The position numbers were made by a program, and so were the translations under genes. From positions 58,785 through 122,784 of the forward strand of contig WBMZ01005416.1 of assembly GCA_013400975.1 (NCBI GenBank): a stretch of 64,000 nt of DNA, written 5' to 3'. The notes beneath the pieces were generated by a model, which was given only the letters and a program-made list of their open reading frames with translations, was not told the origin of the DNA and ran no database searches. Of this stretch, positions 36,413-48,130 are shown piece after piece (positions within the stretch are counted from its first letter, which is position 1; each line of letters begins with the position of its first letter). This DNA comes from Atrichornis clamosus (taxonomy: Eukaryota > Chordata > Aves > Passeriformes > Menuridae).

Positions 36413-39400
36413 TCCTAACTGAAATAGGAAATATGTAACCTCTGTGTTGTTAAAGAGGGTCATTGGCAAAAGGGGGAAATGAGTAAATGCCAATACTCAC
36501 CACTTTAATCTGTGCACTGTGCTTCTTCTTAACACCACAGTGAGCCAATGGAATAATTAGAACTGAGCAGTGTAATTGTTTCAGCATTACATGCAGAATT
36601 TAAGATCAGAAACTGAGCAGCTGCAGAGATTGCTGGAAAGTCAGTGTAAGTATCACCATCCTTGCCTGTAGGTAAAGTGCTGAGAGTGAAGATAATATTC
36701 TGATTCACGGCTTGGTAAAAGTACTTTACTCCAGCATTTTCCAGTAGGCTTCTCTGCAAAGCTACCATAACTAAAGTGAGCTTGAAAAGGCATTCTTCAA
36801 GAAACCATAGTCAAAGTGAAGGGGGAAAGATTTTGCTGCTTTTTCCAAAGCATGCTAGCACCACTTGACAAATTTTTGTCACATTGATTCAAATTCACTT
36901 TTTCCCCTGAGAAGTATAAGAACTCATCAGCTTTCCCTATCTGACTTCTGCTGTCAAACACATCAGGAAGTATGTACCTCTCCACAATTCAAATGCTTTC
37001 CTGCCCACCTTAATTGTGTGTCTCTTTTCTGAATGTAACGTAGGAAGAATGGGCTGTCTCGAAGGGAGACTTCCCCTGGATGTCCTTATAAGGCAGGTAT
37101 ACATGATCACTGAAGGATAAGTCCTACACATAATTCTTCTGTCATCAATTTACTTTTCGTCTCCATGCTTCATGACAGCCATTTTGATGGCCTTGTCTTC
37201 AGGGAATATTGCCATGAACCTCCTTAGACTCTGCAAGGAGTGAAAGGAAATCTATACCTTGAAGGAGAAGTAATTCCAGCTGTTTCAGGAGACAGCAAAA
37301 TGGTAAATTCATGCTCTTCAGAAGCAATAAAACAATTTCTGATTTAGCTAATTGTCTTAACACAGGAGTTAAGGATAAATTCACATTTCTGGGCAAGCCA
37401 GTTAAAATCTCACGTATTTCCATTTACCTTTAACAACTTCCAGTGAGCTGGTAAGAAGCTCTGTTGATAACAAAAGTTGGTGTGACAGACAGTAATTGCT
37501 AGAAAAGAGTTGATGTTTATCTCTGTGCTTCAGTTTTCACAGAGTTCCAACAGACTGTAGATCCTGGGGCGTGTGTGGATTTTTGATTTACTGACTCTGT
37601 CCCCAGTGTTATGCAGAAGGCATTTGGGCCCCATGTTATTTGTGCTACATCTTCAGGGATTAGGGCTCTGCAGCTCTGCATGCCTACTCTTTTAAGTCCA
37701 AATGTCACACATTGCTGAGTAAGGTCTTTAAAAATACCTAAAATTTGGTCTGCAGCACTGGATCCCTTCAAGACAGTAGCTTTCTGAAATATCTTCACCC
37801 TGATATGCTGTGGTATCTACTGAGGATTGTAAACAACAGCAGAGATAAGGACAAAAAAAGAAAGGAAGTACCATAAAAATATTGAACAAAAAAGAAAGAG
37901 AGAAGGATGAAAAGAGAAGTCATACAAGCCAGCAGTAATGAGGGAGGATGTTCTCACCCTGATACATTGGGGGTTTCTGAAAAGAGTTCACAACTCAGTG
38001 GTGTGAAAATATGCCCAGGTTATTGAACTCAAGGCATGCCTCTGCTAAGTAACTGTTCCTTACTTTGCTTGACCTTTAAGAGTCTGCTTGCCCAGCTTCC
38101 CCAGGATGGTGCAGAGTGTTCAAAATGCATCCTTTCCACTGGATGACCAGGACTTTGGGCTAAATTCCCATTGCTTAATGAATAGCCAAAGAGCTGACCC
38201 CTTGTTTTGCCCCCACGTTTAAACCAGCCCAACAGCCATCATCTCTAAACTTGATTGCAAACATATGGATGCCTCAGAATAAATTTATATACAGGTGGAT
38301 GTACAAAGGAGGTGCTAAGCTTGGTTTTTTCCATAAAGGATAAACACAGTGGAGGAGAGTAGGTGAATGTGGGTGTGGTGGAGGGGAACTGCAAAGATCT
38401 GTCATCAATTAACAGTCAATGCCATCAACACAACATAAGGAAAGGAAAAGGAAAGAAATTTTCCCATTCCTTTTCATATTCCCTCAGCATTCCAGAATAT
38501 CTATGGTGGAGATTTATCTCCTTTGAAAAGAAGAAACTTCCTAAGACATCTGATTCTATAAGACTTTTTCAGGCTCATTGTTATTCAAGCAATTACTCAT
38601 TTAGTTAAACAATTGCATATTTTAGAAACCTGGCATTTAGTGCTACATATTATTCCTTGATGTTCTCAGCAAATATAAAGTTATGACTGCATGGAAACAA
38701 TCCCCTCCCCACCTCCTCAAATAAAAATTCCCAAAACATTTAAGAAAGGTACCAGTAGCTGTGTTTGAGAGATGCTACCTTTGCCTTTCTTTTCCTTGCT
38801 CTGTTTAGACAAATTCAACCTTGAAATAATCCTGCCATTGCTTACTGCTGGCTGAAGCCCCTTTTGTCAAAGTCAGAGAGAATAAGGATAAGGTTTGCAA
38901 AAACCTGGGAATAAAAATAAAACAATCACCCAACAAACAGAGTGAAAGGAATTGTAAGCAAGTATTTGTATCAGTAAACTTGAAAACCATCATCTGCTGT
39001 CTTCACTTAATGTCAATAGTTACTGATGTCCACTTTCATAAATATCATCCTGTAACTGGCTTTTCATCCCTTTCCACACATGCCACCCCTCCCCCTCAAC
39101 ACACACTCAGTTGTAATATGTGGGAAAATTGAGCTCAGTAAATAAATTCCAGGCTGTACAGGGAAATCTCAACAGATTTCCACACAGTGCTGGCAATTTA
39201 CACTGACAGCTAATTTGACCATTAAAGATGTTATTTTGGTCAATGAATTGGTTTGTTTATGAGTAAAAGAAAGTAGTAACTGTGAACTAAAGTGCTATTT
39301 GAATATTCCTTATTTACAAACCCCTGGTTCAGCAAAGCTTACACTAGTTACATTTGATTAGAACTGTTTCTGTGGTGCAACTTGAGTACAGGTTATTTGT

Positions 39401-39939
39401 GACTATCTAACTAAAATAGCACATTTTACTAATAAACTGTAACACTGAACTCTACCTCTCTTCCTCCAACTCTTCCAGAAAAAAAAAATAACATCCATAA
39501 ATATACATACATTGTTCATATGCCTGAAGGCCAAGTGAATATACTTAGTGTTACTTGAAATAAGACAGTTGAATGCTGCTGAAATCTTACTGAAGTAGCT
39601 AGCAAAAGGCCTGAGGAGCAGAACACAATAAGCGTTCAAAAACATCTCACAATGTAATAATCAATGTGTAATATGAGCTAGGGGTTAGTTAAATAAAATG
39701 TGAAAGCTGTATTAATGAACCCTTTCACTGTCCAACACAGCATTTCATTTTCTTTCATAGGCTGCATAATGCAGGGCTTGGGAATAAATTATAGATGAAA
39801 CCCCCATCATATGTTTATAAATACACTAACATTAGCATTTTACTTCCTCATAAATCTGCACCAAACATTCAGGCACAAGATAGAAAGCCCTGTAAAACAA
39901 TGATATATTCTCTGCTTGCAAGACTTGCCTAGTGGCCCA
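36413..39939. other. unassigned AT-rich non-coding DNA
   Basis: No gene or clear repeat. A purine-rich stretch lies at 37.85-37.92 kb. At 39.31-39.34 kb CTGGTTCAGCAAAGCTTACA resembles one arm of the old element seen at 31.3 kb. Open frames are below 95 codons. The last few hundred bases (39.6-39.9 kb) blend into the candidate regulatory block that follows. Confidence 0.45.
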
Positions 39940-40560
39940 TTCATTTTTACCGCTGTTCTTCAAACATTACTTTCTTCGCTCATGCCCCCTCATTTAAAAT
40001 CCATTTTAATTTAAAGATGTTCGATGCAGTCCTAGTGGTACATTTACTCATCCTGGTTATACATCATGGAGCAGGGAAAAGAAAATTGTTTAATCTAGAG
40101 ATACGGTTCACTGTGGTCACCACTGAACAGTGGAGTAATTACCAGATCAGCTCCGCTAAAAATGCACTCAGGGTGTTCTGTGACCTATCATCTTCTAATC
40201 TGCATAGTGAAGTATAGCTTCATAACTATAAATTGCTGACTTAATTAAAACCAGGACCTTTCTGTCATTTAATTACAGGGAGAAAGGTTATTGCTTAAAT
40301 GCAATTTTCCAAATGTGATTTCTTAACAGTTATTAACTGCTTCACCATCATTTATTGTTTCAGATTTTTCAATTTGAAAATAGTCCCTGTGACAGAAGTA
40401 ATGACTTCATGAAAAACTCAATCTAGATGGAGCTGAGCAGACCCATTTGTTTCTCGTAAGTGGAGCAGACAGAAAACTTGAAAATGTCACAGGAGGATCC
40501 TGTGATTGCTCCACTTTACAGGAGTAATTAAAAAGCAAGAGGTTGTATTAAAGGTGAAGA
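39940..40560. promoter_or_regulatory. candidate conserved enhancer block with hairpin
   Basis: AT-rich, non-repetitive sequence with dense TAAT/ATTA homeodomain cores (for example TTTAATTTAAAG, GAGTAATTACC, TTAATTACAGGG) and two clear inverted repeats: CAGTTA-T-TAACTG at 40327-40339 and a nested structure at 40458-40516. It has no open frame of note and no transposon landmarks, which is the usual look of vertebrate conserved non-coding elements. Conservation is not demonstrable from one sequence; the enhancer call is inference. Confidence 0.3.
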
Positions 40561-40895
40561 GAGGAGGTTTATGACAATTTCAAGGGTTTTCCCCTTACCA
40601 AAATATTGTCCTTGCCTTTTCAACTCTATTAGGAATGTTCAGATTAATAATTGATAGTTTACCCCAATTCAATACACAATACTAGTACCAATATACTAAG
40701 ACACGCCTGTTAGCTCTGCAGCTTTTCTATTCACTTTCTAAGAGCCACCTTATTTTGAAGAAAAATAATTTCCCTCTGCATATAAAGCTTTTCACTTCCA
40801 AGGAGTGATGTTTCCATGAAGTACATAAGTCCATTTTAACTAAAATTTGAATAGCAGCTCATTGTCTAACACAGACCTTCTCCTCCAAGAATGGA

Positions 40896-40940
40896 CTTGA
40901 TTCTGTTAAGCCACTTTTATACCAATCTGAGTCCAATGAG
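40896..40940. repeat. possible ancient amniote repeat fragment
   Basis: TTGATTCTGTTAAGCCACTT, TTATACCAATCTGAGTCC fits one arm of an old palindromic amniote element ('tgattctgatctcagttacaccggtgtaaatctggag'). It ends in a run of 12 A (40941-40952). Tentative because short. Confidence 0.35.
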
Positions 40941-41094
40941 AAAAAAAAAAAATTAATATCAAGACTTCCCCTGAAGAGTGCTGCATGAAATTCTACTTGA
41001 AGGACTAACCTGACCATTGTAACTCACAGGAACAGCTAAAGCCTAAAAGGCCTCTTGCAGGGTACAGCAAATACAGGGCAAGGTCCCTCTCCCA

Positions 41095-41261
41095 ATAAAA
41101 GAAAGAAAGAGGGAAAAAAACAAAGGAAAAAGAGGGGGGGGGCAGAGGAAAAAAGATAAAAAATAAAAAAGAGGGAAAAGGGGAAGAAAGAGATAAAAAG
41201 GAGGATAAAAGGAAGGGGGGGAAGAGAAAAAAAAATAGATTTAAAAAAGAGAAAGAAAAAC
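41095..41261. repeat. 167-bp polypurine (GA-rich) tract
   Basis: Almost every base from AAAAGAAAGAAAGAGGG onward is A or G, with a 9-G run near 41134-41142 and a 7-G run near 41214-41221; only a handful of T and C interrupt it. Such homopurine DNA can form triplexes (H-DNA) or G-rich structures and stalls polymerases. The 110-codon Phe/Leu/Ser/Pro-rich minus frame across it is an artefact of translating the pyrimidine strand. Confidence 0.95.
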
Positions 41262-43899
41262 ACATGCTTTTTGTTGCCAGGACAACAATTTCTTGCTCCC
41301 AATAAGAACACATTTTTAATCTGAATTTTCCTTGCATCCCCTTTTGTCTAATTACCAGTCCTTCTAAGACACATGTGAACGTTACATGAAAGAGGTTTTG
41401 CAGATCAAGGGAAGTTTATTGTTCAAGGACACCTTAGGAAGCCAAGAGGCTTTCTACCAGGCAGTCACAGGCTCCTTTGCCCTTGTGGTGAGACTCTCCA
41501 TTCCCAAAAAGGTTCACTGCCATCTCTGACGGGGTTTTAAGGTATCGGGGAAGCTGGCAGTGGATACGACAGGCAATACTGTGGATCCATCCATTTTAAA
41601 CATCTTTGTGACATATCATAGTCTCCAACTCATTAATCCTCCAACACCCTCATTAGTGAGGAGAGAGCTGCTACCCCCATGTCACTGGAGCTGAGGGATA
41701 GGGGCCACGTCACTATGGTCCAGAACATTCAGCTCTGGGTTAGGGCCTAGAGAACAGAGAACTTCTTTCCTGAACAAACAAGTCGCAAGGATTCATTTTC
41801 CGTCCATTTTTCTGATGTGTTCGTCTGTGTATGAATGAATTGTGAGACTGGAACTTGGTGGGAACTGTGACTTCGCAGGCAAATTCTGTGGAGCAGTTCG
41901 GTGCAGATATTCACCCCAGGCACAGTGCTGGCTGCATGGCATGAGCCATGTGGCAATGTTTGCTCTCCCTGCAGCAGCACAGCTGAATACTGCCCATTCA
42001 GAATTTGCTCTGCTTTTACTACTAACACAACACCCCAAATATTTTCAAACCACGTGTCACCTCTGTTCCAAATTGCATTGCTAAGTGGAATACAAGCTTC
42101 TGACTCTTCCCGCCGCCCCCTTTATTTTGATTGTGAGGACAAATCACGCTTTTGGTTAGTCACCAAACATATGTGGTATTGGTTTTGTTCCCTGACTGGT
42201 AGACTTGCATAACTTAGCAATGGAATCAAAACTGTAAACAGACAACATATGTGCATGTACGATGTGCAGTTTGCTTTCAGCTAATGATCAAGCACTCTGG
42301 GTTACAGCTTGCCCTTGGCAAGTATCTGTACTAGCATAGCTTGAATCCTTGCATGTTTACACTCCACGCTGGCAGGGGAGTGGCAGTGTGGCACAGGAAA
42401 TAGCACAAGGGAATGTGAATTATCTATTTTCGGACTCCAGAGATGCCTTTCACAAGAATAAAAACTACAGAGAAAGAAAATGCAAGAGAGAGGAAAAAAA
42501 ATGGAAGATTTTAGGAGAAAATGGGAGAAATAAAATTTAGACACTGTAGAAAGAGAACAGGAAAAGGGACTGTGGAATACAGCCACATTCCCTGAATGAA
42601 AATGCAGCAGCTCTGAGCAGAAAGCACCAGGTACAGGCAGTCTTGACTAGGACTCAAAATCTGGACTTTCCTGCCAGCCCAAATGAACATGTTAGTGATA
42701 TCATACCGTGGCCCTACCTGTTTATTTAGAAAACAGCGTTATTGCCAGATTCATGGAATTATATGTTAGGACTAATAAATGATTTTTGTGACCTTTTCCC
42801 TATGCAGAGGAAATCTTCCCTTCTTGTCAGGAGATCTGTCAGAATGCAGAAGTATCTCCTAAAGAGAACAATACACTTTCCATCTCCATTTAAAATGAAG
42901 TTAGACATTGTACTGTAAGGACATCAGTGAACTAAAGGAGTTTGATAACAATATTCAAGTCTCAGTTCTACACTTAAAACACTTCTGTGTCCTTCCCCAA
43001 TGCCAATAACTACTCTGCAGGTGGAGGAAGGAAAGCCAGTGCGTGACACTGCAGACTTCCTGCTGAGCTGAGTCCTGTGCAAGAGGCAGCAGAGCTCCTT
43101 ACTATCCCATCCATGTTGAGTGTGACTTTTCATAAAGCCCTTACATTTGCACAGGACTCCTAGGGAACTGGCTTTCTCTAAAAGGGCCCAAAATATGCTT
43201 ACAGAATATAAGGATGGGTATCTCTTGTCTCCAACCCTTCTCAAACACTTCTTTATCTCTGAAGTTTAATTCACATTCAAAAGGAAGCAAACCTAATAAA
43301 TTACATGTGACAATTTTTATTTCCCCTTGCAGCTGCTGCGGCTCACAAGGCAACAGGACACATACCACAACGCAGGGAATTAGAAGAATGAGAACAGTGG
43401 CAGCCACTTTACGAATACTTTAGGACTCAATGCAAGTGAACCCACTAACATCAAAGCTGTTTCTTAATATTAACACCTGACAGATTCCCGCAGGTTTCTG
43501 TAAAGTAGATATTATTTTAGTGAACACCAAAATAGTAACGGATGCCCACAGGTCAGCTAAATTCATTGTTTTACCTTGGATATGCTGGGGGCCACCAGTT
43601 ATCTGCTCTGAAGCAAACTCCTCATGCTCACATATTCAGAAATATGCAGTCCTACTTCACAACAGAATTGGCTTGATCATGTGAAACAAGACTCCCTTTC
43701 GGAGGGGTCTGCCAAGGCATGTGCTTACAAAAATCATCATGCCATGCTGTCTTATGGGCTTTCCATGTTTTCCTATGAATTGCAAACACATGTACTCTCA
43801 GAGAAGCAACACATGGATTTCAAACCACACCATTATGACAGGACATAGTGGCCATGCAGGTTAATGGGCTGAAAATATAGAATGAGCCCTTTTTGTAAT
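41262..43899. other. unassigned non-coding DNA
   Basis: No gene recognised; open frames up to 106 codons overlap on both strands and look random. Includes a moderately GC-richer stretch at 41.4-42.1 kb. A purine-rich stretch at 42.45-42.57 kb is simple sequence. Confidence 0.5.
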
Positions 43900-44480
43900 C
43901 TCCTATAGTTTGTTCATTTGATTAATTGAGCCCATTCAATTTCCATTTACGACTATTAAGAAGTCTGTAGCTTTAGCTATTTTTGTCTGCGAGACTCAGC
44001 CTGGAGATTTCAGAAGCTTAACATTCTAGCTGCATGTCACTGCAACCATTGTCTCTTGTCACAATTCTAATTCTATGTTCTGATAATAAAATTTCATTAG
44101 TGTCTGCACATCCTTTGCCTTACCTTTGAAGTACTGTCTTGTGCTGAAACGATTAGCAGTACTTTACGTCATATCACTTGACTGTTTGACAGCCATTGTG
44201 AGTGAGCTAAACGGGGAGAAATTAAAATTTCTGACAATTCCCATTACATCTAAATTGCTGAGAAATTAAGGGATATTTACTTTTACAAATATTAAAGGTT
44301 GTTTAAAATGTAAACTGACTTCATTTTATTAGTAGATTCCACAATGTGCTAATTCAAAATGACTACATGGCCTTATGTGAATAAATTACCAACTCATTTT
44401 CCAAAAGCGAAGGACATTTCCTCCAGGCTGCTTTTTGACTGTTTGTGTCAGTAGAAAGAGAAAACAAAAAAACTTATGAA
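43900..44480. promoter_or_regulatory. candidate conserved enhancer block
   Basis: Non-repetitive AT-rich text with a compact group of factor-binding-like motifs: TTGATTAATTGAG near 43918, a CRE-like TTACGTCA (44164-44171), a MEIS/TGIF-type TTGACAGC (44186-44193) immediately abutting a SOX-type CCATTGTG (44193-44200), and an ATTAAAATTT tract. The motif matches are direct observations; binding and enhancer activity are inference. No coding frame or transposon landmarks occur here. Confidence 0.3.
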
Positions 44481-45114
44481 TATTTCAGAACAGAAGATAT
44501 TCCTCGGTGCCTGTATTCCGTGCTCCATCTTAACAGAATAATGAGGTTATTCCTCTGTGATGTGGTTTTTTTAACAACTTAACAAAAAGCATGCCATGAA
44601 GCACTGAGTTTATCATATGATGTTAATTTATCTTGGAAGGGGTCCCCCCTTGATCAGTGTCTTGAGCCCAGCTAATCCAGACCATCACATCCCACGTGCC
44701 TGTCCATACAATGTCTGAGCTTAGTTTTAAAATTAATTTAGGTGTTTCTGTTCCTGAGGGTTTACACGTTTGGTGTCACAGTTTCTTCCATGATTGGGTG
44801 TTTCCTCAAACTTAAGTGAAGCCTTTCCAGACTAATGAACCTTCATTTCATCATTTATTAGGGCTTTTCATCTTAAATTCTTTCCAAGAGTTTTCTTGGT
44901 GTCTAATCACAGCTTTCTTCAAAATTTTTTCATTTTTTAGAGATCTCTGCACAAGGTCCAAAGACAAACACTGCTCCTAAAACTCCTAGTGCCTTGTAGA
45001 TACCTCTTTTACAGACTCCATTGTAGACAGCATTCACATGATCATTCTGGGATGAAACCCCAAATGGCTGCTCACAGTGTCTGGCATGCTGAATGCAGCT
45101 TATTCCACAAAGTC
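44481..45114. other. unassigned non-coding DNA, possibly old antisense LINE
   Basis: Text at 44.64-44.96 kb (CACATCCCACGTGCCTGTCC, ATGTCTGAGCTTAGTTTT) vaguely resembles an antisense CR1/L3 tail. The match is not collinear enough to call it. Confidence 0.4.
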
Positions 45115-45245
45115 TGGCCCCCATAAAATGGGTATAATAGTTACCTACCACATAGGATGTTGTAAGGCTTAATTTATTAGTGCTGTAAAGCATTTTAGAC
45201 CCTTAGAAGAAGGGTGCTACGAAAACATAAAGCGCTATTGCCATA
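45115..45245 (+). repeat. MIR/L3-like ancient repeat, 3' part
   Basis: ATAAAATGGGTATAATAGTT, ACCTACCACATAGGATGTTG, TAAGGCTTAATTTATTAGTG, CTGTAAAGCATTTTAGACCC and GGGTGCTAC follow in order the amniote MIR/L3 tail ('tgtaaaatggggataatagtacctacctcataggggtgttgtgaggcttaattcattaatgtttgtaaagcgctttgagatccttggatgaaaggtgctat'). The match is block by block over about 100 bases. Non-coding fossil; sense orientation. Confidence 0.8.
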
Positions 45246-47519
45246 AAACATTTGTCTGGCTGAAAGCTCTCACTGGTCTGCTTGAAAAACAAAGAGGGAT
45301 GCAGGGAATCAGAGTGTCTTACCAGGCATTTTCCATTAAGAAAAAAAGGACTGCTTTCATTTATTTGGTGTCAGCATACATATTCTAAGGCTGTTGGTGA
45401 TGGAAACGGAAGAAGAGCAGCAAGTCTATTGCATAAAGCATTACTATTTGATTAAAAGATGACTAAGACATGGAAAAGCATACAAGCTATTTCCCAGCAC
45501 CTAAGCACATTTACCAAGAGAAACAGATCTGCAGATGCAGGAACTTTTAAAATTCTAAGTCCTTCTGATTAAAGCAATTCATTATGAATAATGCAAACTG
45601 TGTAAGAAATGCTGTGCAAGGATGTGAAAATGAAGAAAGATTACAATATTTTTGATGGCTTCATTGTGGGCAACTGTTTTGTTTTGTTGGGATTTTTGAA
45701 GAGCAAGAATTTCAGCAGTAAATGCAATCATGTTCACTGGCTACCACCAAAGCTCACTGTGTCTGAAATTCTTTCTTATGTGCTTTGCTGAATCAGGACT
45801 CCAGAACATGAAATATATTTTGATCACGACAGTGGTTCGAGTCTTTTCTTTAAAGTCAAAGCCCATTTTGGTTTTTTTGCTTTGATGCACCATCAAGCTC
45901 ATGAAGATTTTTTTGTCAAAATATATCCATATAATAGAGTTATAATAAATAGTTCTTTTAACAGTTCATGTAGGATTCCAAAATGATGAGGTTTGCAAAA
46001 TGCAAAGAAAAATCACACAGATTTTTTTTAAACAAACAAACTGTAACAACTCCTGAATTAATACTACAACTGAAAGAAAATTAAATCTGAGATAAGTTTA
46101 CATGACCTAAAGGCTTTGGGGCAGCACACTGCAATATGCTAAAGACAGACTCATAACCACAAGCTACATTTAGGACTCAAATCACATATGAGTGGCATAT
46201 TTCAAATGTTCTTCTACTCCTTAAAATAGATATGTACTTACCAGATGCTGACAAATGGCTACTTTGTAAATGGCTAAAGAAAGATTGCTTCTTGTTCATA
46301 CTTCATTTTCTCTTGTATTCTATGTCATGTCCAGCTCCTGCTCATATGCTACTGAGTCAAAAATAGAGCTATTCCATGAGAAATGTTGACGTATGATATT
46401 TTTGATCTGCCCAGGAGACAACACAGCATGTGACAGCACACATTTCTCACAAGATTTTCATTGAGTTCACTAGAAACCCCCATATAGGTGCTCATAATTT
46501 GGGTTTTACATTTCGATTCCAAGAATCAGAAGTCGTAAATCTCAAAAGGACCTTTAAGACCCTGGGTTGCCCTCCAGCAAAAAAACCCCACCACAATATT
46601 CCTCCAGCAAATTGGAAAGATTCAGAGGAGCATCTCAACTTTTGGGAATGTACTTAGATCAAACTTCAAAACCTCTTCCAACAATATAAAAACAGAAATA
46701 AAACTGGCAGGTGCATCTTTTGCAATGTCCTATGACATAAAAATCATGGACCACTTAATTGAAGTGATTGGAAGTCAAGAAGATAATCTAAATATATACA
46801 CAGCCATTCCATGAAGCCTGCTATATTGCAGCAGAACTTCCAAAATGTTTTGTATGAAACTAGTAATAATATCTAAAATTAAAAAGCACAAAATGAGCTT
46901 TACTTTAAATTCTGATGACATTTATGGGTGGGATTGTATCCTATAGGAACTTTAGAAACAAACTATTGTAATAGCTTAGGTGAATTAACTCTGCAACGAC
47001 CAGCTTCACAGCAACCTGTCTGTTCTCTGCTCTCCCTCACTGAAATTGTGCTAGTGCTGCTCTAAATCTATATATAAATGTAGAGATAAATGTATGCTAA
47101 CTCCATACCTTTCCCTGCTACACAGCAGCCTGTGTAAGTGTGCCTGGAGAAGGGATTATCGTTGTGGTCACATGGACAGACATGGACCTCAAGGCACTAA
47201 CACAGAGGCTGCTCCTTGCCAGTGAAACCACGGCCTGCTCTAGGTAGAACACGGGATATTGCTACCAGGAAAGCGGAGTGCTGCAGCTCCCAGGCAAGCT
47301 GCAGAATTGACGTCTATGAGCCACCACTCAGCAAGTGTCTGCCTCTGTGATATCAGACCTATGACAAGTTTCTAAACCACGCAAGGGTGGGCAGTTCTGC
47401 CTTCAGGCCACAGCCCTTCCCCTGAAAGTATTGGTAAATAAATTTACCCCACAAGCTGGTTGCCTACCCCTTATCCCCAGCCTCACAGTGTCATTTCTGT
47501 GTTTGTTTCACGTGGACTA
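45246..47519. other. unassigned non-coding DNA
   Basis: AT-rich; no gene recognised. A tRNA B-box-like GGTTCGAGTCT at 45834 lacks the rest of a tRNA. No repeats called. Confidence 0.5.
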
Positions 47520-48130
47520 ACAAATTTAACAACCCTCCCTCTAATTGACTTTAGCCTTTAAAATTTCAATCTTAACAGAACAATTTCACTGATTGCATAG
47601 AGGCAAAAGGGAGATTGTCACTTATTTTTAAAAGTGCTTGCTTTTTACAGTGAAGAGCATGAAGTGTACCAGCAACGTTAAACCTTCCGGAAACACACAA
47701 TATTTAAATTACACTGCTCAGAGCACAGTAATTGAGCCAAACAGACATAAGTTCACATCCACTGAGCTTTCAACGTAGCAAATGCTGCCATCAATCCCTC
47801 TCAAGCGCCCAAAGGATGCTTCACATGCCCAGAATGCTGTGTATTTTTTTCCCAACTCTAGCAGTAGATTTAATAAACTGATAACTTCCTCTTACAAATC
47901 TTAGCTATGTAATCTAGAGACAGTCAGATTGTTGGCTAACTCAGGCCTTTCTAACATGCTTAGCTAAAACCCTGAGTAAACAATGAAATACCACTCTACA
48001 CACTTTCTTTGCCACATTCTGGAGCGAGCAGACCGACAGGAGCCTGTGCACAGACAGGATCATACATTTGTTTAACTGTCATGTTTATAAAAGTCACCAC
48101 CTTATTAACAAGCATTTTAAGAAGAGATTA
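47520..48130. promoter_or_regulatory. weak candidate regulatory block
   Basis: Unique AT-rich DNA with several homeodomain-type cores (CTAATTGACTTT, CAGTAATTGAGCC, GATTAATCAATCATTTAG) and no repeat or coding signature. Included because its texture resembles the stronger candidates at 40 and 44 kb; support is weak. Confidence 0.2.

Noticed and set aside
41005..41337. 110-codon Phe/Leu/Ser/Pro-rich minus frame
   Set aside because: It is simply the translation of the pyrimidine strand of the polypurine tract.
44640..44960. Possible antisense CR1/L3 tail
   Set aside because: A few phrases look similar but the blocks are not collinear enough to support a call.
45834..45844. tRNA B-box-like GGTTCGAGTCT
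   Set aside because: No A-box at the expected distance and no cloverleaf can be drawn from the flanks.
46530..46620. Possible antisense CR1 end because of AAAAGGACCTTTAAGACC
   Set aside because: The surrounding CR1 terminal blocks are missing, so the short similarity is probably chance.
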